From NCBI RefSeq assembly GCF_014647635.1, contig NZ_BMPO01000005.1:194174-258173 (forward strand): a stretch of 64,000 nt of DNA. Reading direction: 5' to 3'. The notes beneath the pieces were generated by a model. It was not told the DNA's origin and did not search any database. It was given only the letters and a program-made list of their open reading frames with translations. This document shows, in pieces, positions 15,190 through 25,173 of the stretch (its first letter is position 1; the number at the start of each line of letters is the position of its first letter). A program made the translations under genes and the position numbers. The stretch comes from Pseudomonas matsuisoli. Its GTDB lineage: Bacteria; Pseudomonadota; Gammaproteobacteria; Pseudomonadales; Pseudomonadaceae.

Positions 15190-16536
15190 ATGCTGCCCAC
15201 TCTAAATACCGTATCTGCCGACCTCGACGCGGGACGCGCGACGTCGGTTGGCTTGACCGAAGCGGCACTGGTGCGCGCCGCTGACCCACAAGGTGAAGGC
15301 GCCCGCGTGTTCACTCGACTGGACCGGGATGCCGCACTCGCCAGCGCACAGGCCTCCGACCGGCTTCGTGCTGCTGGCCTGGCGCGTTCGCCACTCGAAG
15401 GGGTGCCCATCTCGGTCAAGGACTTGTTCGACATCGCCGGCCAGCCGACACCGGCCGGTTCGACGCTGCTCAGTAAAGCGCCCATCGCCGAGCGTACGGC
15501 GGTTGTCGTCGAACGCTTGCGCGCGGCCGGTGCCGTCATCATGGGGCGTACCAACATGACGGAATTCGCGTACTCCGGGCTGGGGATCAACCCTCATTAC
15601 GGCACGCCGCGCAACGCTTGGGATCGCGCGACCGGCCGCATCCCCGGTGGCTCTTCGTCAGGCGCTGCCGTTTCGGTCACCGATGGAATGGCGTTCGCGG
15701 CGATCGGTTCGGACACCGGTGGATCGGTGCGAATCCCGTCGGCCCTGTGCGGCTTGACGGGTTTCAAACCCACCGCTAACCGGGTCCCCATGGACGGCGT
15801 GCTGCCGCTTTCCAAAGCGCTGGACTCGATTGGGCCGCTCGCGGCGTCGGTCGAGTGCTGCGCGATACTTGATGCCATCATGGCTGGAGAGCGCTATACA
15901 CCGATCGCACCGAAACCGTTGGAGACCTGCACGTTCGCCGTTCCGCGCAATGTCGTACTCAATGACCTCGACGAGACCGTGGAAACCGCGTTCAAGGCCG
16001 CCTGCAAAACGCTCGAGGCGGCCGGTGCGCGCGTCATGCTGCTCGACATTCCCGAGTTCGATGCCCTACCCGCGCTGAACGCCAATGGCAGCTTCACTGC
16101 CGCTGAAGCCTGGGCGTATCACCGGCACTACATTGCCGAGCGCGCGGATGAATACGATCCCCGTGTGGTGTCGCGTATTGCTTTGGGCGAGAAGATGTCG
16201 GCGGCGCACCTGCTCGACCTCATCGCGGCGCGCCAGGATTGGATCGACGCCGCCGAGAAGCGCATCGACGCATTCGATGGGCTGCTCATGCCGACGGTGC
16301 CGCAGGTAGCGCCCTCCATTCAGGCGCTGATCGACGATGAAGCGCTGTACTTCCGCACCAACGGACTGATGCTGCGCAACCCGACCTTCATCAACTTCCT
16401 GGATGGCTGTGCGCTTTCGCTGCCGTGCCATGCGCCGGGCACGGCACCGGTAGGCCTGATGCTCGCGGCTGCTGGCGGCAAGGATCACCAGGTGTTGTCG
16501 ATCGGGTTGGCGATCGAAGCGGCCCTGAGACCGTAG
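15190..16536 (+). CDS. Amidase-signature family hydrolase
   Basis: A 448-aa cytoplasmic amidase with the complete Ser-cisSer-Lys machinery. The lysine is in GVPISVKDLFDIAG, the cis-serine in GGSSSGAAVSVTDG and the nucleophile in GSDTGGSVRIPSALCG. It resembles GatA-like and allophanate- or urea-amidolyase-type enzymes, but it stands without gatB or gatC partners and so is not part of the tRNA amidotransferase. The start lies nine bases after the DUF2848 stop. It probably hydrolyses an amide taken up by the TRAP system. A second, distinct amidase is at 42953. Confidence 0.9.
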   Translation: MLPTLNTVSADLDAGRATSVGLTEAALVRAADPQGEGARVFTRLDRDAALASAQASDRLRAAGLARSPLEGVPISVKDLFDIAGQPTPAGSTLLSKAPIAERTAVVVERLRAAGAVIMGRTNMTEFAYSGLGINPHYGTPRNAWDRATGRIPGGSSSGAAVSVTDGMAFAAIGSDTGGSVRIPSALCGLTGFKPTANRVPMDGVLPLSKALDSIGPLAASVECCAILDAIMAGERYTPIAPKPLETCTFAVPRNVVLNDLDETVETAFKAACKTLEAAGARVMLLDIPEFDALPALNANGSFTAAEAWAYHRHYIAERADEYDPRVVSRIALGEKMSAAHLLDLIAARQDWIDAAEKRIDAFDGLLMPTVPQVAPSIQALIDDEALYFRTNGLMLRNPTFINFLDGCALSLPCHAPGTAPVGLMLAAAGGKDHQVLSIGLAIEAALRP

Positions 16537-16572
16537 CTGGTTTGATGCTACAGCGGCGCGGCGCCCTTCTTT

Positions 16573-16712
16573 TGTAGGGGCGACTTCAGTCGCCTATGTG
16601 CCGTCCTCGCTAGGTGGAATTCCACCGGCCACGTGTTTGGGCTAGGTGTGCCAAGCAGAAAGAGGGTGTAAGGCGCGGAGATACCTGGATCGCCCACAAG
16701 TGGGCTCCTACA
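16573..16712. repeat. Two REP-type palindromes after the amidase gene
   Basis: 16573-16594 carries the GTAGGGGCGACTTCAGTCGC type. 16689-16712 carries the CGCCCACAAGTGGGCTCCTA type. Both recur elsewhere in the window (for example 51559, 63490 and 19239). The stretch 16537-16829 has no supportable gene. Confidence 0.8.
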
Positions 16713-16829
16713 GGAGGGCGCAACCGCTGCCCTCGCTGGGTGAATAGGGGTAAATGCTGGGATTTCGAGGAAACTCGTGGCCGGCTGGCTCCTGCGCGTA
16801 AGCGAAGGAACTAGCCGGCTGGTGGTGCG

Positions 16830-19112
16830 CTAGCGAGGTGCGACCGGGCGCTTCGATCCCTTGCCTGATTTGGGCTTGCGCTTGTCCTGCTGATTTTTCG
16901 CGAACGCTTCGGCCTTGGCTTGCTCACGCTTGTCCCAGGGCTTGGAGCCGTCCGATGCGCGCGGTGGCAGACCGGTGTGCTGGGTCTGAATCCGACCGCT
17001 CGCCCCCACTTTCTTGCTGCCGACCGGCGTCGAGTTCTTGCGGCGCGCGCTCTGGTAGCCGCCATCGCCCACCGGCTGGGTTGCCGGAATGAGTTGCTGC
17101 TTGCCCGGCCCGATCAGATCGGCACGGCCCATGGCCTGCAACGCCTCGCGCAGCATCGGCCAGTTCTTCGGGTCGTGGTAGCGCAAAAAGGCCTTGTGCA
17201 GACGGCGCTGACGCTCGCCCTTGACGATGGTCACCTCGTCGCTCTTGTAAGTGACCTTGCGCAGCGGGTTCTTTTTGCTGTGGTACATCGCCGTGGCGGT
17301 GGCCATCGGTGACGGGTAGAACGCCTGCACCTGGTCCGCGCGGAAGCCATTGCGCTTGAGCCAGAGCGCGAGGTTCATCATGTCCTCGTCGGTGGTGCCC
17401 GGGTGCGCCGCGATGAAGTACGGAATCAGGTACTGCTCCTTGCCCGCCTCCTTCGTGTACTTCTCGAACATCTGCTTGAAGCGATCGTAGCTGCCGATGC
17501 CGGGCTTCATCATCTTGCCCAGCGGCCCTTCCTCGGTGTGCTCCGGCGCGATCTTCAGGTATCCGCCGACGTGGTGCGTCACCAGCTCCTTCACGTACTC
17601 GGGCGACTCGACCGCGAGGTCATAGCGCAGGCCGGAGGCGATGAGGATTTTCTTCACGCCCGGCAGATCACGCGCGCGGCGATACAACTGAATCAACGAC
17701 GAGTGATCGGTATTGAGGTTCTCGCAGATGCCCGGCCATACGCACGACGGCTTACGGCAGTGCTTCTCGATCTCCGGATCCTTGCAGGCGATGCGATACA
17801 TGTTCGCCGTTGGCCCGCCGAGGTCGGAAATGACGCCAGTGAAACCCGGAACCTTGTCGCGGATTTCCTCGATCTCACGAATGATCGAGTCTTCCGAGCG
17901 GTTCTGGATGATGCGGCCTTCGTGCTCGGTGATAGAGCAGAACGTGCAGCCACCGAAGCAGCCACGCATGATGTTCACCGAGAAGCGAATCATGTCGTAC
18001 GCGGGGATCTTCTCACCCTTGTACTCAGGATGCGGCACACGGGCGTACGGCAGCCCGAAGACGTAGTCCATTTCCTCGGTGGTCAGCGGAATGGGCGGCG
18101 GATTGAACCAGACATCCTGCTCGCCATGACGCTGCACCATTGCACGCGCGTTGCCGGGGTTGGTCTCCAGGTGCAGCACGCGGTTGGCGTGGGCATAGAG
18201 CACCGGGTCGGACTTCACTTTCTCGTAGGACGGCAGGCGGATGACCGTCTTGTCTCGCGTCAGCTTCGGGCTCGGCAGCAACTGCACGACTTTGGCTTCG
18301 TTCGGGTCTTCTACCGGTCCCTTTTCTTGCTCGATGGCGCAGGCCTGGGTGTCCTGGGTATTCACGTACGGGTTGATGATCTTGTCGATCTTGCCCGGAC
18401 GATCGATACGCGTGGAGTCGATCTCGAACCAGCCCTCGGGCGTGTCGCGGCGGACGAAGGCCGTACCGCGCATATCGGTGATGGCTTCGATCGGCTCGCC
18501 CGCGGACAACCGCTGTGCGATGTCCACCACGGCACGCTCGGCGTTGCCGTAGAGCAGGATGTCCGCCTTCGAATCCATCAGGATGGAATGACGAACCTTG
18601 TCCTGCCAGTAGTCGTAGTGCGCGATGCGGCGCAGCGACGCCTCGATGCCCCCGAGCACGATCGGCACACCTTTATAGGCTTCGCGGCAACGCTGGCTGT
18701 AGACCATGGATGCGCGGTCCGGACGCTTGCCGGCGGAACCGCCCGGCGTGTAAGCGTCGTCGGAACGGATTTTCCGGTCCGCCGTGTAGCGATTGATCAT
18801 GGAATCCATGTTGCCCGCGGCCACGCCGAAGAACAGGTTCGGCTTGCCCAGCTTCATGAAGTCGTCTTTCGACTGCCAGTCCGGCTGCGCGATGATGCCG
18901 ACGCGGAAGCCCTGCGCTTCCAGCAGCCGCCCGATGATGGCCATACCGAACGACGGATGGTCCACGTAGGCGTCGCCGGTGACGATGATCACGTCACACG
19001 AATCCCAGCCGAGCAGGTCCATCTCCGCCCGGCTCATCGGCAGGAACGGCGCGGGACCAAAGCATTCGGCCCAGTACTTGGGATAGTCGTACAGCTGCTT
19101 GGCGGCTTGCAT
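16830..19112 (-). CDS. ygiQ: YgiQ family radical SAM protein
   Basis: A 760-aa iron-sulphur protein. The radical SAM cluster motif CFGGCTFC lies about halfway along, followed by SITEHEGR. The N-terminal part has the family's [16 protein letters not shown] segment. The C-terminus is a long, low-complexity basic tail rich in K, R, S and Q (from about residue 660), also common in this family. YgiQ proteins resemble the MiaB/UPF0313 enzymes, but their reaction is unknown. The start at 19112 gives [14 protein letters not shown], which matches the family N-terminus. It is flanked on both sides by REP palindromes and appears to be a single-gene unit. Confidence 0.92.
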   Translation of the reverse strand: MQAAKQLYDYPKYWAECFGPAPFLPMSRAEMDLLGWDSCDVIIVTGDAYVDHPSFGMAIIGRLLEAQGFRVGIIAQPDWQSKDDFMKLGKPNLFFGVAAGNMDSMINRYTADRKIRSDDAYTPGGSAGKRPDRASMVYSQRCREAYKGVPIVLGGIEASLRRIAHYDYWQDKVRHSILMDSKADILLYGNAERAVVDIAQRLSAGEPIEAITDMRGTAFVRRDTPEGWFEIDSTRIDRPGKIDKIINPYVNTQDTQACAIEQEKGPVEDPNEAKVVQLLPSPKLTRDKTVIRLPSYEKVKSDPVLYAHANRVLHLETNPGNARAMVQRHGEQDVWFNPPPIPLTTEEMDYVFGLPYARVPHPEYKGEKIPAYDMIRFSVNIMRGCFGGCTFCSITEHEGRIIQNRSEDSIIREIEEIRDKVPGFTGVISDLGGPTANMYRIACKDPEIEKHCRKPSCVWPGICENLNTDHSSLIQLYRRARDLPGVKKILIASGLRYDLAVESPEYVKELVTHHVGGYLKIAPEHTEEGPLGKMMKPGIGSYDRFKQMFEKYTKEAGKEQYLIPYFIAAHPGTTDEDMMNLALWLKRNGFRADQVQAFYPSPMATATAMYHSKKNPLRKVTYKSDEVTIVKGERQRRLHKAFLRYHDPKNWPMLREALQAMGRADLIGPGKQQLIPATQPVGDGGYQSARRKNSTPVGSKKVGASGRIQTQHTGLPPRASDGSKPWDKREQAKAEAFAKNQQDKRKPKSGKGSKRPVAPR

Positions 19113-19238
19113 ATTTTTTGATCAGACAGGGCTTCACGGGGGCGCGGAGATTAGCACAAATTTTGACCAATTCCGATTCCGTTGCTCGGGAATTTGGGGG
19201 GGTTCGAGAGTGCGATTCGAGGCGCGACAACCGACCGA

Positions 19239-19320
19239 AAAGCGATCGCCCACAAGTGGGCTCCTACAAAGGCGCGGTGTTGCTCTTCTGTAGGAGCCCA
19301 CTTGTGGGCGATCGCTTTTG
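19239..19320. repeat. REP doublet: head-to-head palindrome pair
   Basis: Two copies of the unit AGCGATCGCCCACAAGTGGG...CTCCTACA in opposite orientation, separated by about 17 bases, so the whole region can fold into one large hairpin. It fills most of the 305-base space between ygiQ and the SDR gene. No gene is seen there. Confidence 0.85.
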
Positions 19321-19417
19321 CTTTGCATCACCACCACCGCCCGTCAGCCATTCGGACCTTCGTCACTCGCCGCCCTCCCTAACCACACATAGGTTTTAAC
19401 TCGTTAAGGAGACGTCC

Positions 19418-20278
19418 ATGAGCAACAACTTCCCTCCCCAGAAACAAGACCGTCTGCCCGGCCGGGAAACCGAAATGAACCCGCCTGCGGAGTTCATTCG
19501 CGAGGACTATCGCGGCAGCGGCAAACTGGCCGGCAAGGTGGCGCTCATCACGGGCGGCGACAGCGGTATCGGTCGCGCCGCTGCCATCCACTTTGCCCGC
19601 GAAGGCGCGGACGTCGCGATCGTCTACTTCGATGAGCACGACGATGCCGCCGAAGCCAAACGGCTTGTCGAGGCAGAGGGGCGACGTTGCATCATCATTC
19701 CTGGCGACGTGCGCGACAGCGCCTTCTGCAAGGCCGCGGTAGACGAGACCGTCAAGAGCTTAGGCGGGCTGCACGTGTTGGTGAACAACGCAGGCCACCA
19801 AGTGGTACAGACGCGCCTCGAAGACATCACCGATGAGCAGTGGGAAACGACCTTCGCCATCAACATCCACGGCTACTTCTACATGGCCCGCGCGGCATTG
19901 GAACACCTCAGCCCAGGTAGCTCGATCATCAACACGACGTCGATCAACAGCTTCGTCGGCAACGCGATGTTGGTGGACTACACCAGCACCAAGGGCGCTA
20001 TCGACGGTTTCACTCGCTCGCTTTCCCAGCAATTGATCGAGCGTGACATTCGCGTCAATCAGGTCGCGCCAGGCCCGATCTGGACGCCATTGCAGCCCGC
20101 CAGCATCGGTCAGCACGATCCTCAGAAGGTGGCGTCACTGGGAAGCGAGATGCCCATGGGGCGCGCGGGTCAACCGTCCGAACTTGGCCCGGCATACGTT
20201 TACCTCGCCAGCAACGATTCGTCGTACGTCAGCGGGCAAACGATCCACGTGAACGGTGGGAAGGTGGTTAATGGCTAA
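19418..20278 (+). CDS. Short-chain dehydrogenase/reductase (YghA-like)
   Basis: A 286-aa NAD(P)-dependent oxidoreductase with a complete classical SDR signature. The Rossmann motif is TGGDSGIGRAAA (about residues 46-57), then NNAG, then the catalytic Ser in NTTSINSF, and the Tyr-Lys in YTSTKGAIDGF. The 35-residue proline-rich N-terminal extension (PPQKQDRLPGRETEMNPP) is typical of the YghA/YhdF branch of SDRs, often linked to general stress. The substrate is unknown. AAGGAGA precedes the ATG. It overlaps the following sugar-isomerase gene by eight bases and is therefore co-translated with it. Confidence 0.92.
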   Translation: MSNNFPPQKQDRLPGRETEMNPPAEFIREDYRGSGKLAGKVALITGGDSGIGRAAAIHFAREGADVAIVYFDEHDDAAEAKRLVEAEGRRCIIIPGDVRDSAFCKAAVDETVKSLGGLHVLVNNAGHQVVQTRLEDITDEQWETTFAINIHGYFYMARAALEHLSPGSSIINTTSINSFVGNAMLVDYTSTKGAIDGFTRSLSQQLIERDIRVNQVAPGPIWTPLQPASIGQHDPQKVASLGSEMPMGRAGQPSELGPAYVYLASNDSSYVSGQTIHVNGGKVVNG

Positions 20279-21527
20279 ATCTTCGTTACCGACTGGCAGT
20301 TGGCTCGCCAGCGTTGACCACCAGGCGTGGCTCGCTGCAGAGGGCATGCGCTTGCAGCTGTTCTCCCGCGCAAGCCGCGTCGCCGACGGGTATGCGAGCC
20401 TTGATCGCGTCGGTCGTCTGCCGGAAGGCGCCACGGCCGACACCATGACGACCGCCCGGATGACCCACTGTTATGCCCTCGCCCACCTGCAAGGCATACC
20501 TGGCTGCGCAACATTGATCGACCATGGCATCGCCGCACTCACGGGCCCATTGCAGGATCACGAACATGGTGGCTGGTTCGCCAAGCCGCTTACCGCGGGC
20601 AATGAATCAGCTGAGAAGCAAGCCTACCTGCATGCCTTCGTCGCGCTGGCCGCAAGCTCGGCGTCCATCGCGGGACGCCCCGGCGCGGATACGCTGTTGA
20701 ACGATGCGGCGAGCGTGTTGCGGGAGCGTTTTTGGTCAGAGCAAGACGGCGCCTTGCGTGAGTCTTTCTCGCGGGACTGGCAGAAGCCGGAGGCCTATCG
20801 CGGCGCCAATGCCAACATGCACGGGGTCGAAGCCATGCTGGCGCTGGCCGATGCGCTGGACCAACCGGAATGGCTCGACCGCGCATTGCGTGCCGCCGAG
20901 TGCGTGATCCATCGCCACCGAGAGCTTGCCGACCACTTGGTGACGGAGCACTTCGATGCAAGCTGGCAACCGCTCCCCGAATACAACGCCGATAACCCGG
21001 AAGATCAGTTCCGTCCGTACGGGCTGACACCCGGCCACGCGTTCGAGTGGTCGCGACTGCTGTTGCATCTCGAAGCCTCACGCCAACGTGCGCGGATGAA
21101 AACGCCGCCATGGCTACTCAGGGATGCTCGGGCGCTGTTCGAGGCCGCCGCATGCTACGGCTGGGCCGCTGACGGTAACGCTGGCATCGTCTATACCGTC
21201 GATTGGGCGAAGCAGCCCGTAGTTCGCCAGCGCCTGCATTGGCCCGTGGCCGAAGCGATCAATGCGGCGGCGGCGCTCACGCGCCGTACGGGTGAGGCGC
21301 AGTACGAGAGTTGGTATCGCCGGTTTTGGGATTACGCGGACGCTTATCTCATCGACCGCGCCGATGGCAGCTGGCATCACGAATTGAGCCCAACCAATAC
21401 GCCGGAGGAGCGGATCTGGTCCGGTAAGGGCGACTTGTACCACGCCTACCAGACCACACTGGTGCCGCGCTTGCCGCTGGCGCCGGGGATGGCGCTGGCA
21501 ATAGGCAGCGGAAAGTTGGAGCGGTAA
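20271..21527 (+). CDS. AGE family sugar epimerase/isomerase (mannose isomerase-like)
   Basis: A 418-aa (alpha/alpha)6-barrel enzyme of the N-acylglucosamine 2-epimerase family. Family segments include RMTHCYALAHLQG, DHEHGGWFAKPL, EKQAYLHAFVALAA, ANANMHGVEAMLALAD, and FRPYGLTPGHAFEWSRL with the active-site His. The pattern fits the YihS / D-mannose isomerase branch better than true N-acylglucosamine epimerases. It interconverts aldoses and ketoses in the cytoplasm. The exact sugar is uncertain. The start at 20271 lies inside the end of the SDR gene, so the pair may work on related carbonyl or sugar substrates. Confidence 0.85.
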   Translation: MAKSSLPTGSWLASVDHQAWLAAEGMRLQLFSRASRVADGYASLDRVGRLPEGATADTMTTARMTHCYALAHLQGIPGCATLIDHGIAALTGPLQDHEHGGWFAKPLTAGNESAEKQAYLHAFVALAASSASIAGRPGADTLLNDAASVLRERFWSEQDGALRESFSRDWQKPEAYRGANANMHGVEAMLALADALDQPEWLDRALRAAECVIHRHRELADHLVTEHFDASWQPLPEYNADNPEDQFRPYGLTPGHAFEWSRLLLHLEASRQRARMKTPPWLLRDARALFEAAACYGWAADGNAGIVYTVDWAKQPVVRQRLHWPVAEAINAAAALTRRTGEAQYESWYRRFWDYADAYLIDRADGSWHHELSPTNTPEERIWSGKGDLYHAYQTTLVPRLPLAPGMALAIGSGKLER

Positions 21528-21533
21528 CGGTTA

Positions 21534-21567
21534 CCTGCCCTACGACGCCCTCGTCTCGTAGGGCAGG
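21534..21567. repeat. Hairpin after the AGE gene
   Basis: A perfect 12-bp stem CCTGCCCTACGA / TCGTAGGGCAGG with a 10-base loop starts six bases after the stop codon. There is no run of T, so it is more like an extragenic palindrome than a rho-independent terminator. A half-REP (GACTGAAGTCGCGCCTACA) follows at 21704-21722. Confidence 0.7.
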
Positions 21568-21754
21568 TTAAACCCGCATAAGCCTTGGCACCGTTGCTGG
21601 CATGACATTGCAGCATCCGGGTTGGCACCCGGTCTACAAGAGCCGGAGGGCGGGTAAAACCCGCGGCTTTACCGGGGGCGCTGTGCAACCCGCAATCTTT
21701 GGCGACTGAAGTCGCGCCTACACTTATAAGCTGACGCGTCAGGTTGCCTATCTG

Positions 21755-22897
21755 CTATTTGCCACCAACGATCATTGCGGCGTCCGGGGTGACCTCCACT
21801 TTCGAGCCCTTGCCGATTCTTACCGCATCGCGCGTGGGCTCTCCTGTCTTTAGGAATGCCACGATGTCGTCAGCCAGGGGGACCGGCGCTTCCCATTGAA
21901 GGTTGTGACCGAAATCACCTACTTGTAGCCCGTTATCAGGCAACGGCTCGACACCGTATTGCTTCCAGTAGGTCGGCGTGCCCTGCCCGCGCGCGCTAGC
22001 AAGGGCTTCCTGTAGCATTTCCTGGTCTGGCTTTAGCGGGAACACCGTGTCCTGCGTGCCCCACAACGCCAAAGTCGGCACCTTCAGATCACCAAGGTGC
22101 CCGCTGTTGTCGTAGGCCAGCAGCGCCTCGGTCGCGCCGATCCATGTGCCCATCTTCACCTGCGCCGTCTCGTTGCTGACCGCCTGGAGCAAAGCCGGAT
22201 CGGCAAAAAGCGAGACGACCCAGACCTCCGAGAGCCACGTTTGGATGTTTGGATCGGCATCTTGCGGCGTTGCGTTGTAGATTGCCTCTGGAGAAGTGAT
22301 GCCTTTGGCCTGTAATCCTTCTGCCCAGGCGCCATGAACCGGGTCATCCAGAAGGTAGTAGCTCAATATGGGATTGTCCTTCGACGCCGCCGTGGAGCCC
22401 AACAGGATCGTGGCAGTTACCCGCTCCGGGTGGGTAAGGGCCAGTTCCTGCGCAATCAACGAGCCCATTGAGCTGCCAGCGACGGCGGCCTTCTCCAGCC
22501 CTTTAGCATCCATGAAGGCGATCAGGTCATCCGCGAAATGTTTCGGCGTAAAACACGCCTTCGGGTCAGCCGCGCACACGTTCGGGTCGGGCATCGACGC
22601 CGCCCCGTGGCCCCGCTGGTCGACCGCAATGACATGCAGAGATGGATCTTTCTGCTGGATAGCGGCCATCGTGTCCGCCCACGAGCGCGCGCTGCCCGTG
22701 AGCCCGTGCAGCAGGATCAATGCGGGTCCATCCTTCGGTCCGGTTTCGACGTACGCCATGCGGATCCCGGTCGAAAGGTCCGTAAAACACTTTCCAATGT
22801 CTACGCTGGGACAATCGCTGCTGGCCTCCTGGGCACAGGCGACCGTCGCAAGGGTCGATAGCGCCAGGGTAGCAAGTGCGTTCTGTGCCAGGTTCAT
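21755..22897 (-). CDS. Exported alpha/beta hydrolase
   Basis: A 380-aa secreted hydrolase. A signal peptide (MNLAQNALATLALSTLATVACAQ) precedes an alpha/beta-hydrolase core with LILLHGLTGSARSW (oxyanion region), the nucleophile elbow AGSSMGSLIAQ, the acid in TLALWGTQDTVFP and the histidine in VGDFGHNLQWEAP. Two cysteines in CPSVDIGKC and two in VCAADPKAC probably form periplasmic disulphides. It resembles epoxide or ester hydrolases; the substrate is unknown. The ATG at 22897 has GAGGA nine bases upstream. It appears monocistronic. Confidence 0.88.
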   Translation of the reverse strand: MNLAQNALATLALSTLATVACAQEASSDCPSVDIGKCFTDLSTGIRMAYVETGPKDGPALILLHGLTGSARSWADTMAAIQQKDPSLHVIAVDQRGHGAASMPDPNVCAADPKACFTPKHFADDLIAFMDAKGLEKAAVAGSSMGSLIAQELALTHPERVTATILLGSTAASKDNPILSYYLLDDPVHGAWAEGLQAKGITSPEAIYNATPQDADPNIQTWLSEVWVVSLFADPALLQAVSNETAQVKMGTWIGATEALLAYDNSGHLGDLKVPTLALWGTQDTVFPLKPDQEMLQEALASARGQGTPTYWKQYGVEPLPDNGLQVGDFGHNLQWEAPVPLADDIVAFLKTGEPTRDAVRIGKGSKVEVTPDAAMIVGGK

Positions 22898-22959
22898 GTC
22901 GGTATTCCTCTGTTGTCGGTGCGATCGGCGTTTCGTCATGGACTGTCCGAGCTCTCGTT

Positions 22960-22981
22960 TTGTGCCTTCAAACAGGCACAA
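22960..22981. repeat. Hairpin between the hydrolase and LysR genes
   Basis: A perfect 8-bp stem TTGTGCCT / AGGCACAA with a 6-base loop. The left arm lies inside a 20-base block (22952-22971) that matches 19/20 bases of the 85-aa integron cassette gene at 5460-5479. It could serve as a weak terminator for the LysR gene. Confidence 0.45.
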
Positions 22982-23099
22982 TCTTTGTGGCCGAAAGCGT
23001 CATGGCGTTACCGCAGAAAATCTAGACCCCAAAGACGCGCCATCGCGCAGATGGCGTTCAGATCAGAGCGGGTCCAGTTACTTGAGAGGTAACTTTCGC

Positions 23100-24023
23100 T
23101 CACGCGCCGTCTAGCGGAGCGGTTCGTGCCCACCAATCGGAGAACAACTGCATCGCGGACGGATTGCCGCCCTTTTCATTGAACGCAAGGTAATAGCCGC
23201 GTGCACTGCGGTATTCCTGTTCGAACAGGCGAACCAGACGACCATCAGCGATGTAGTCCTGCAACATGCCGGTACAGCCCAGGGCGATTCCCTTGCCGTC
23301 CAATGCAGCCTGGATCAACTGTGAATAGTTGTTGAACGACAGCCCGGCGGTGGGCAGGGAACCGGTATAGCCCACCACTTCGAACCAGTCGGACCACCCT
23401 ACGACGGGCCAGCTGAAATAACGCCAGTGCTCACGATCCAGATGCAACAGCGGGCACTGGAGCAGATCAGTGGGTGCCTGCAAAGGCGTTTTCAGGAAAT
23501 CAGGCCGGCACAGCGGCACGATGGACTCATCGAACAAGCGCTGCATGCGAATGCTCGGTCCCTGCCCTTCGTCTCCACTGATGAATGCGATGTCGATGGT
23601 CTCGCCGCGCATGTCGACCTCCCGGTCCAGCGCCATCAGACGAATGCCGATCTGGGGATATTCGGAACGAAAGGCTTCCAGCCAGGGTAGCAGCCAGAAG
23701 GTCGAGAACGCGATGGTCGCACTGACGGTCAGCGACCCGTAGCTGCCGGTTCCGATGTCTTCGACGGCCTGGGCGACGCGCTCGAGACTCTGTCCGACCG
23801 CCTCGTACAACCGCTGGCCAGCCGCAGTCAGGCTCACGGCGCGGTGCTCACGCACGAACAACGACTGCCCGAGGTGCTGTTCGAGTTGGCGCACCTGGCG
23901 GCTCACGGCGGCCTGCGTAATGCACATTTCTCGTGCAGCCGCAGTGAAACTGAGGCGGCGCGCAGCGGCCTCGAAGACCACGAGACCGGTCAGAGAAGGT
24001 AGTCGTCGCCGAAGTTTTTCCAT
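23100..24023 (-). CDS. LysR-family transcriptional regulator (GcvA-like)
   Basis: A 307-aa regulator. The helix-turn-helix includes RLSFTAAAREMCITQAAVSR, followed by LEQHLGQSLFVREHRAVSL. The effector domain has the WPVVGWSDWF and GIALGCTGMLQDYIADGRL pattern of the GcvA branch of LysR proteins. It is divergent from the OpuAC-type binding protein and the N-demethylase, with a 168-base shared promoter region, so it most likely controls those two genes. A GGGGG-CCGAGA-CCCCC hairpin lies in that region. The inducer is probably a betaine-like compound; this is inference. Confidence 0.9.
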   Translation of the reverse strand: MEKLRRRLPSLTGLVVFEAAARRLSFTAAAREMCITQAAVSRQVRQLEQHLGQSLFVREHRAVSLTAAGQRLYEAVGQSLERVAQAVEDIGTGSYGSLTVSATIAFSTFWLLPWLEAFRSEYPQIGIRLMALDREVDMRGETIDIAFISGDEGQGPSIRMQRLFDESIVPLCRPDFLKTPLQAPTDLLQCPLLHLDREHWRYFSWPVVGWSDWFEVVGYTGSLPTAGLSFNNYSQLIQAALDGKGIALGCTGMLQDYIADGRLVRLFEQEYRSARGYYLAFNEKGGNPSAMQLFSDWWARTAPLDGA

Positions 24024-24191
24024 TACCTGAAGTAATCCGAAAGCGGCTGATTAGTCGTTTGTCGTCCACACGATCCGCATGGCTTTATGAAGTGGAGGGG
24101 GCCGAGACCCCCGACCATCGTGGTAACAAACACCTGAAGCATCTCCTGCCTGTAGCAAAAGCAATACCAATAAAATCTCGGGAGGAACGCC

Positions 24192-25088
24192 ATGAGCCTG
24201 TTGAAACGCTGGACGTACGCCTCGATCGCCTCGATCGCATTCACCACGGCGGGCATCGCCCCGCTCGCTCACGCCGACAGCGGCAAGCCCATCACCATCG
24301 GCTGGGTCGCCTGGGACGATGCGGAAATTTCCGCCAAGCTCGCTGCAAAAGTTATCGAAGAACAAACCCAGCGCCCCGTGAAGTTGGTCATGGCGGAAAT
24401 CGGTATCCAGTTCCAGGGCCTGATGAGCGAAAGCGTGGATGTCATTCCCATGGTTTGGCTACCCGCCACCCACAAGACCTACTGGGACAAGTACGGCAGC
24501 CAGCTCGAAGACCTTGGCGTGCTCTACGAAGGCCGGATCGGCTGGGCCATTCCTGATTTCATTCCCAAGGAAGAGGTCTCCTCCATCGAGGACCTGAACA
24601 AACCGGGCGTGGCGGAAAAATTCGACGGCACCATCCTTGCGGCATCACCTGGCACGTCCCAATACGTGCTTTCTGGCACCGCCATCGAAGCGTACAGACT
24701 CAAGGGATACAAGGTCGTCCCTTCGTCCGAAGCCGGTATGGCGACCCAGTTCGGCAAAGCCGCTGACAAGGGCGACTGGGCCATCCTCAACGCGTGGAAT
24801 CCGCACTGGATGTTCACCCGATGGAAGATGCGTTACCTCGAAGATCCGAAGCAGGTATTCGGAGGTACCGAACAGATTCACATGGTCGCCCGCCAAGGCT
24901 TCAAGGCCGATGAACCGGAGGTTGCGGGCTTTCTTGCGCAGTACTCGATTCCCTTAGCGGATCTCGAGAGCATGCAGCTTGCAGCCCAGAGTGCTCCGAA
25001 GGAACAAGTGATCGACGACTACTACCGGGCCCATAAACCTCGTTTCGCGGCGATGTTCCAGCCAAAGCCCGTGGCTGCTCAGCGCTAA
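24192..25088 (+). CDS. Glycine betaine/OpuAC-type substrate-binding protein (orphan)
   Basis: A 298-aa periplasmic receptor of the OpuAC family, which binds quaternary amines such as glycine betaine, choline, carnitine or proline betaine through an aromatic cage. The signal peptide ends near LAHADS. The mature protein begins KPITIGWVAWDDAEIS and contains MVWLPATHKTYWDKYG and LNAWNPHWMFTRWKMRYL, rich in Trp and Tyr as expected for a cation-pi site. GGGAGGAA precedes the ATG. No ABC permease or ATPase lies next to it, so it must share a transporter encoded elsewhere. The N-demethylase gene follows 85 bases downstream. Confidence 0.88.
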   Translation: MSLLKRWTYASIASIAFTTAGIAPLAHADSGKPITIGWVAWDDAEISAKLAAKVIEEQTQRPVKLVMAEIGIQFQGLMSESVDVIPMVWLPATHKTYWDKYGSQLEDLGVLYEGRIGWAIPDFIPKEEVSSIEDLNKPGVAEKFDGTILAASPGTSQYVLSGTAIEAYRLKGYKVVPSSEAGMATQFGKAADKGDWAILNAWNPHWMFTRWKMRYLEDPKQVFGGTEQIHMVARQGFKADEPEVAGFLAQYSIPLADLESMQLAAQSAPKEQVIDDYYRAHKPRFAAMFQPKPVAAQR

Positions 25089-25173
25089 GCGCACCACAGC
25101 CACTTGTTTTCCTCCGGACACCTGCCTTCGCTCGCTCGAATCAGGCCCCCGTTTGCACGCGAGAACCGCCGCC

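Noticed and set aside
17403-19121. 572-codon frame antisense to ygiQ
   Set aside because: A shadow of ygiQ; no domain, and the composition is that of a reversed GC-rich gene.
21574-21590. TGGCAC...TTGCT resembling a sigma-54 promoter after the AGE gene
   Set aside because: Only two bases separate the two elements, where five are needed, and no gene follows in that direction.
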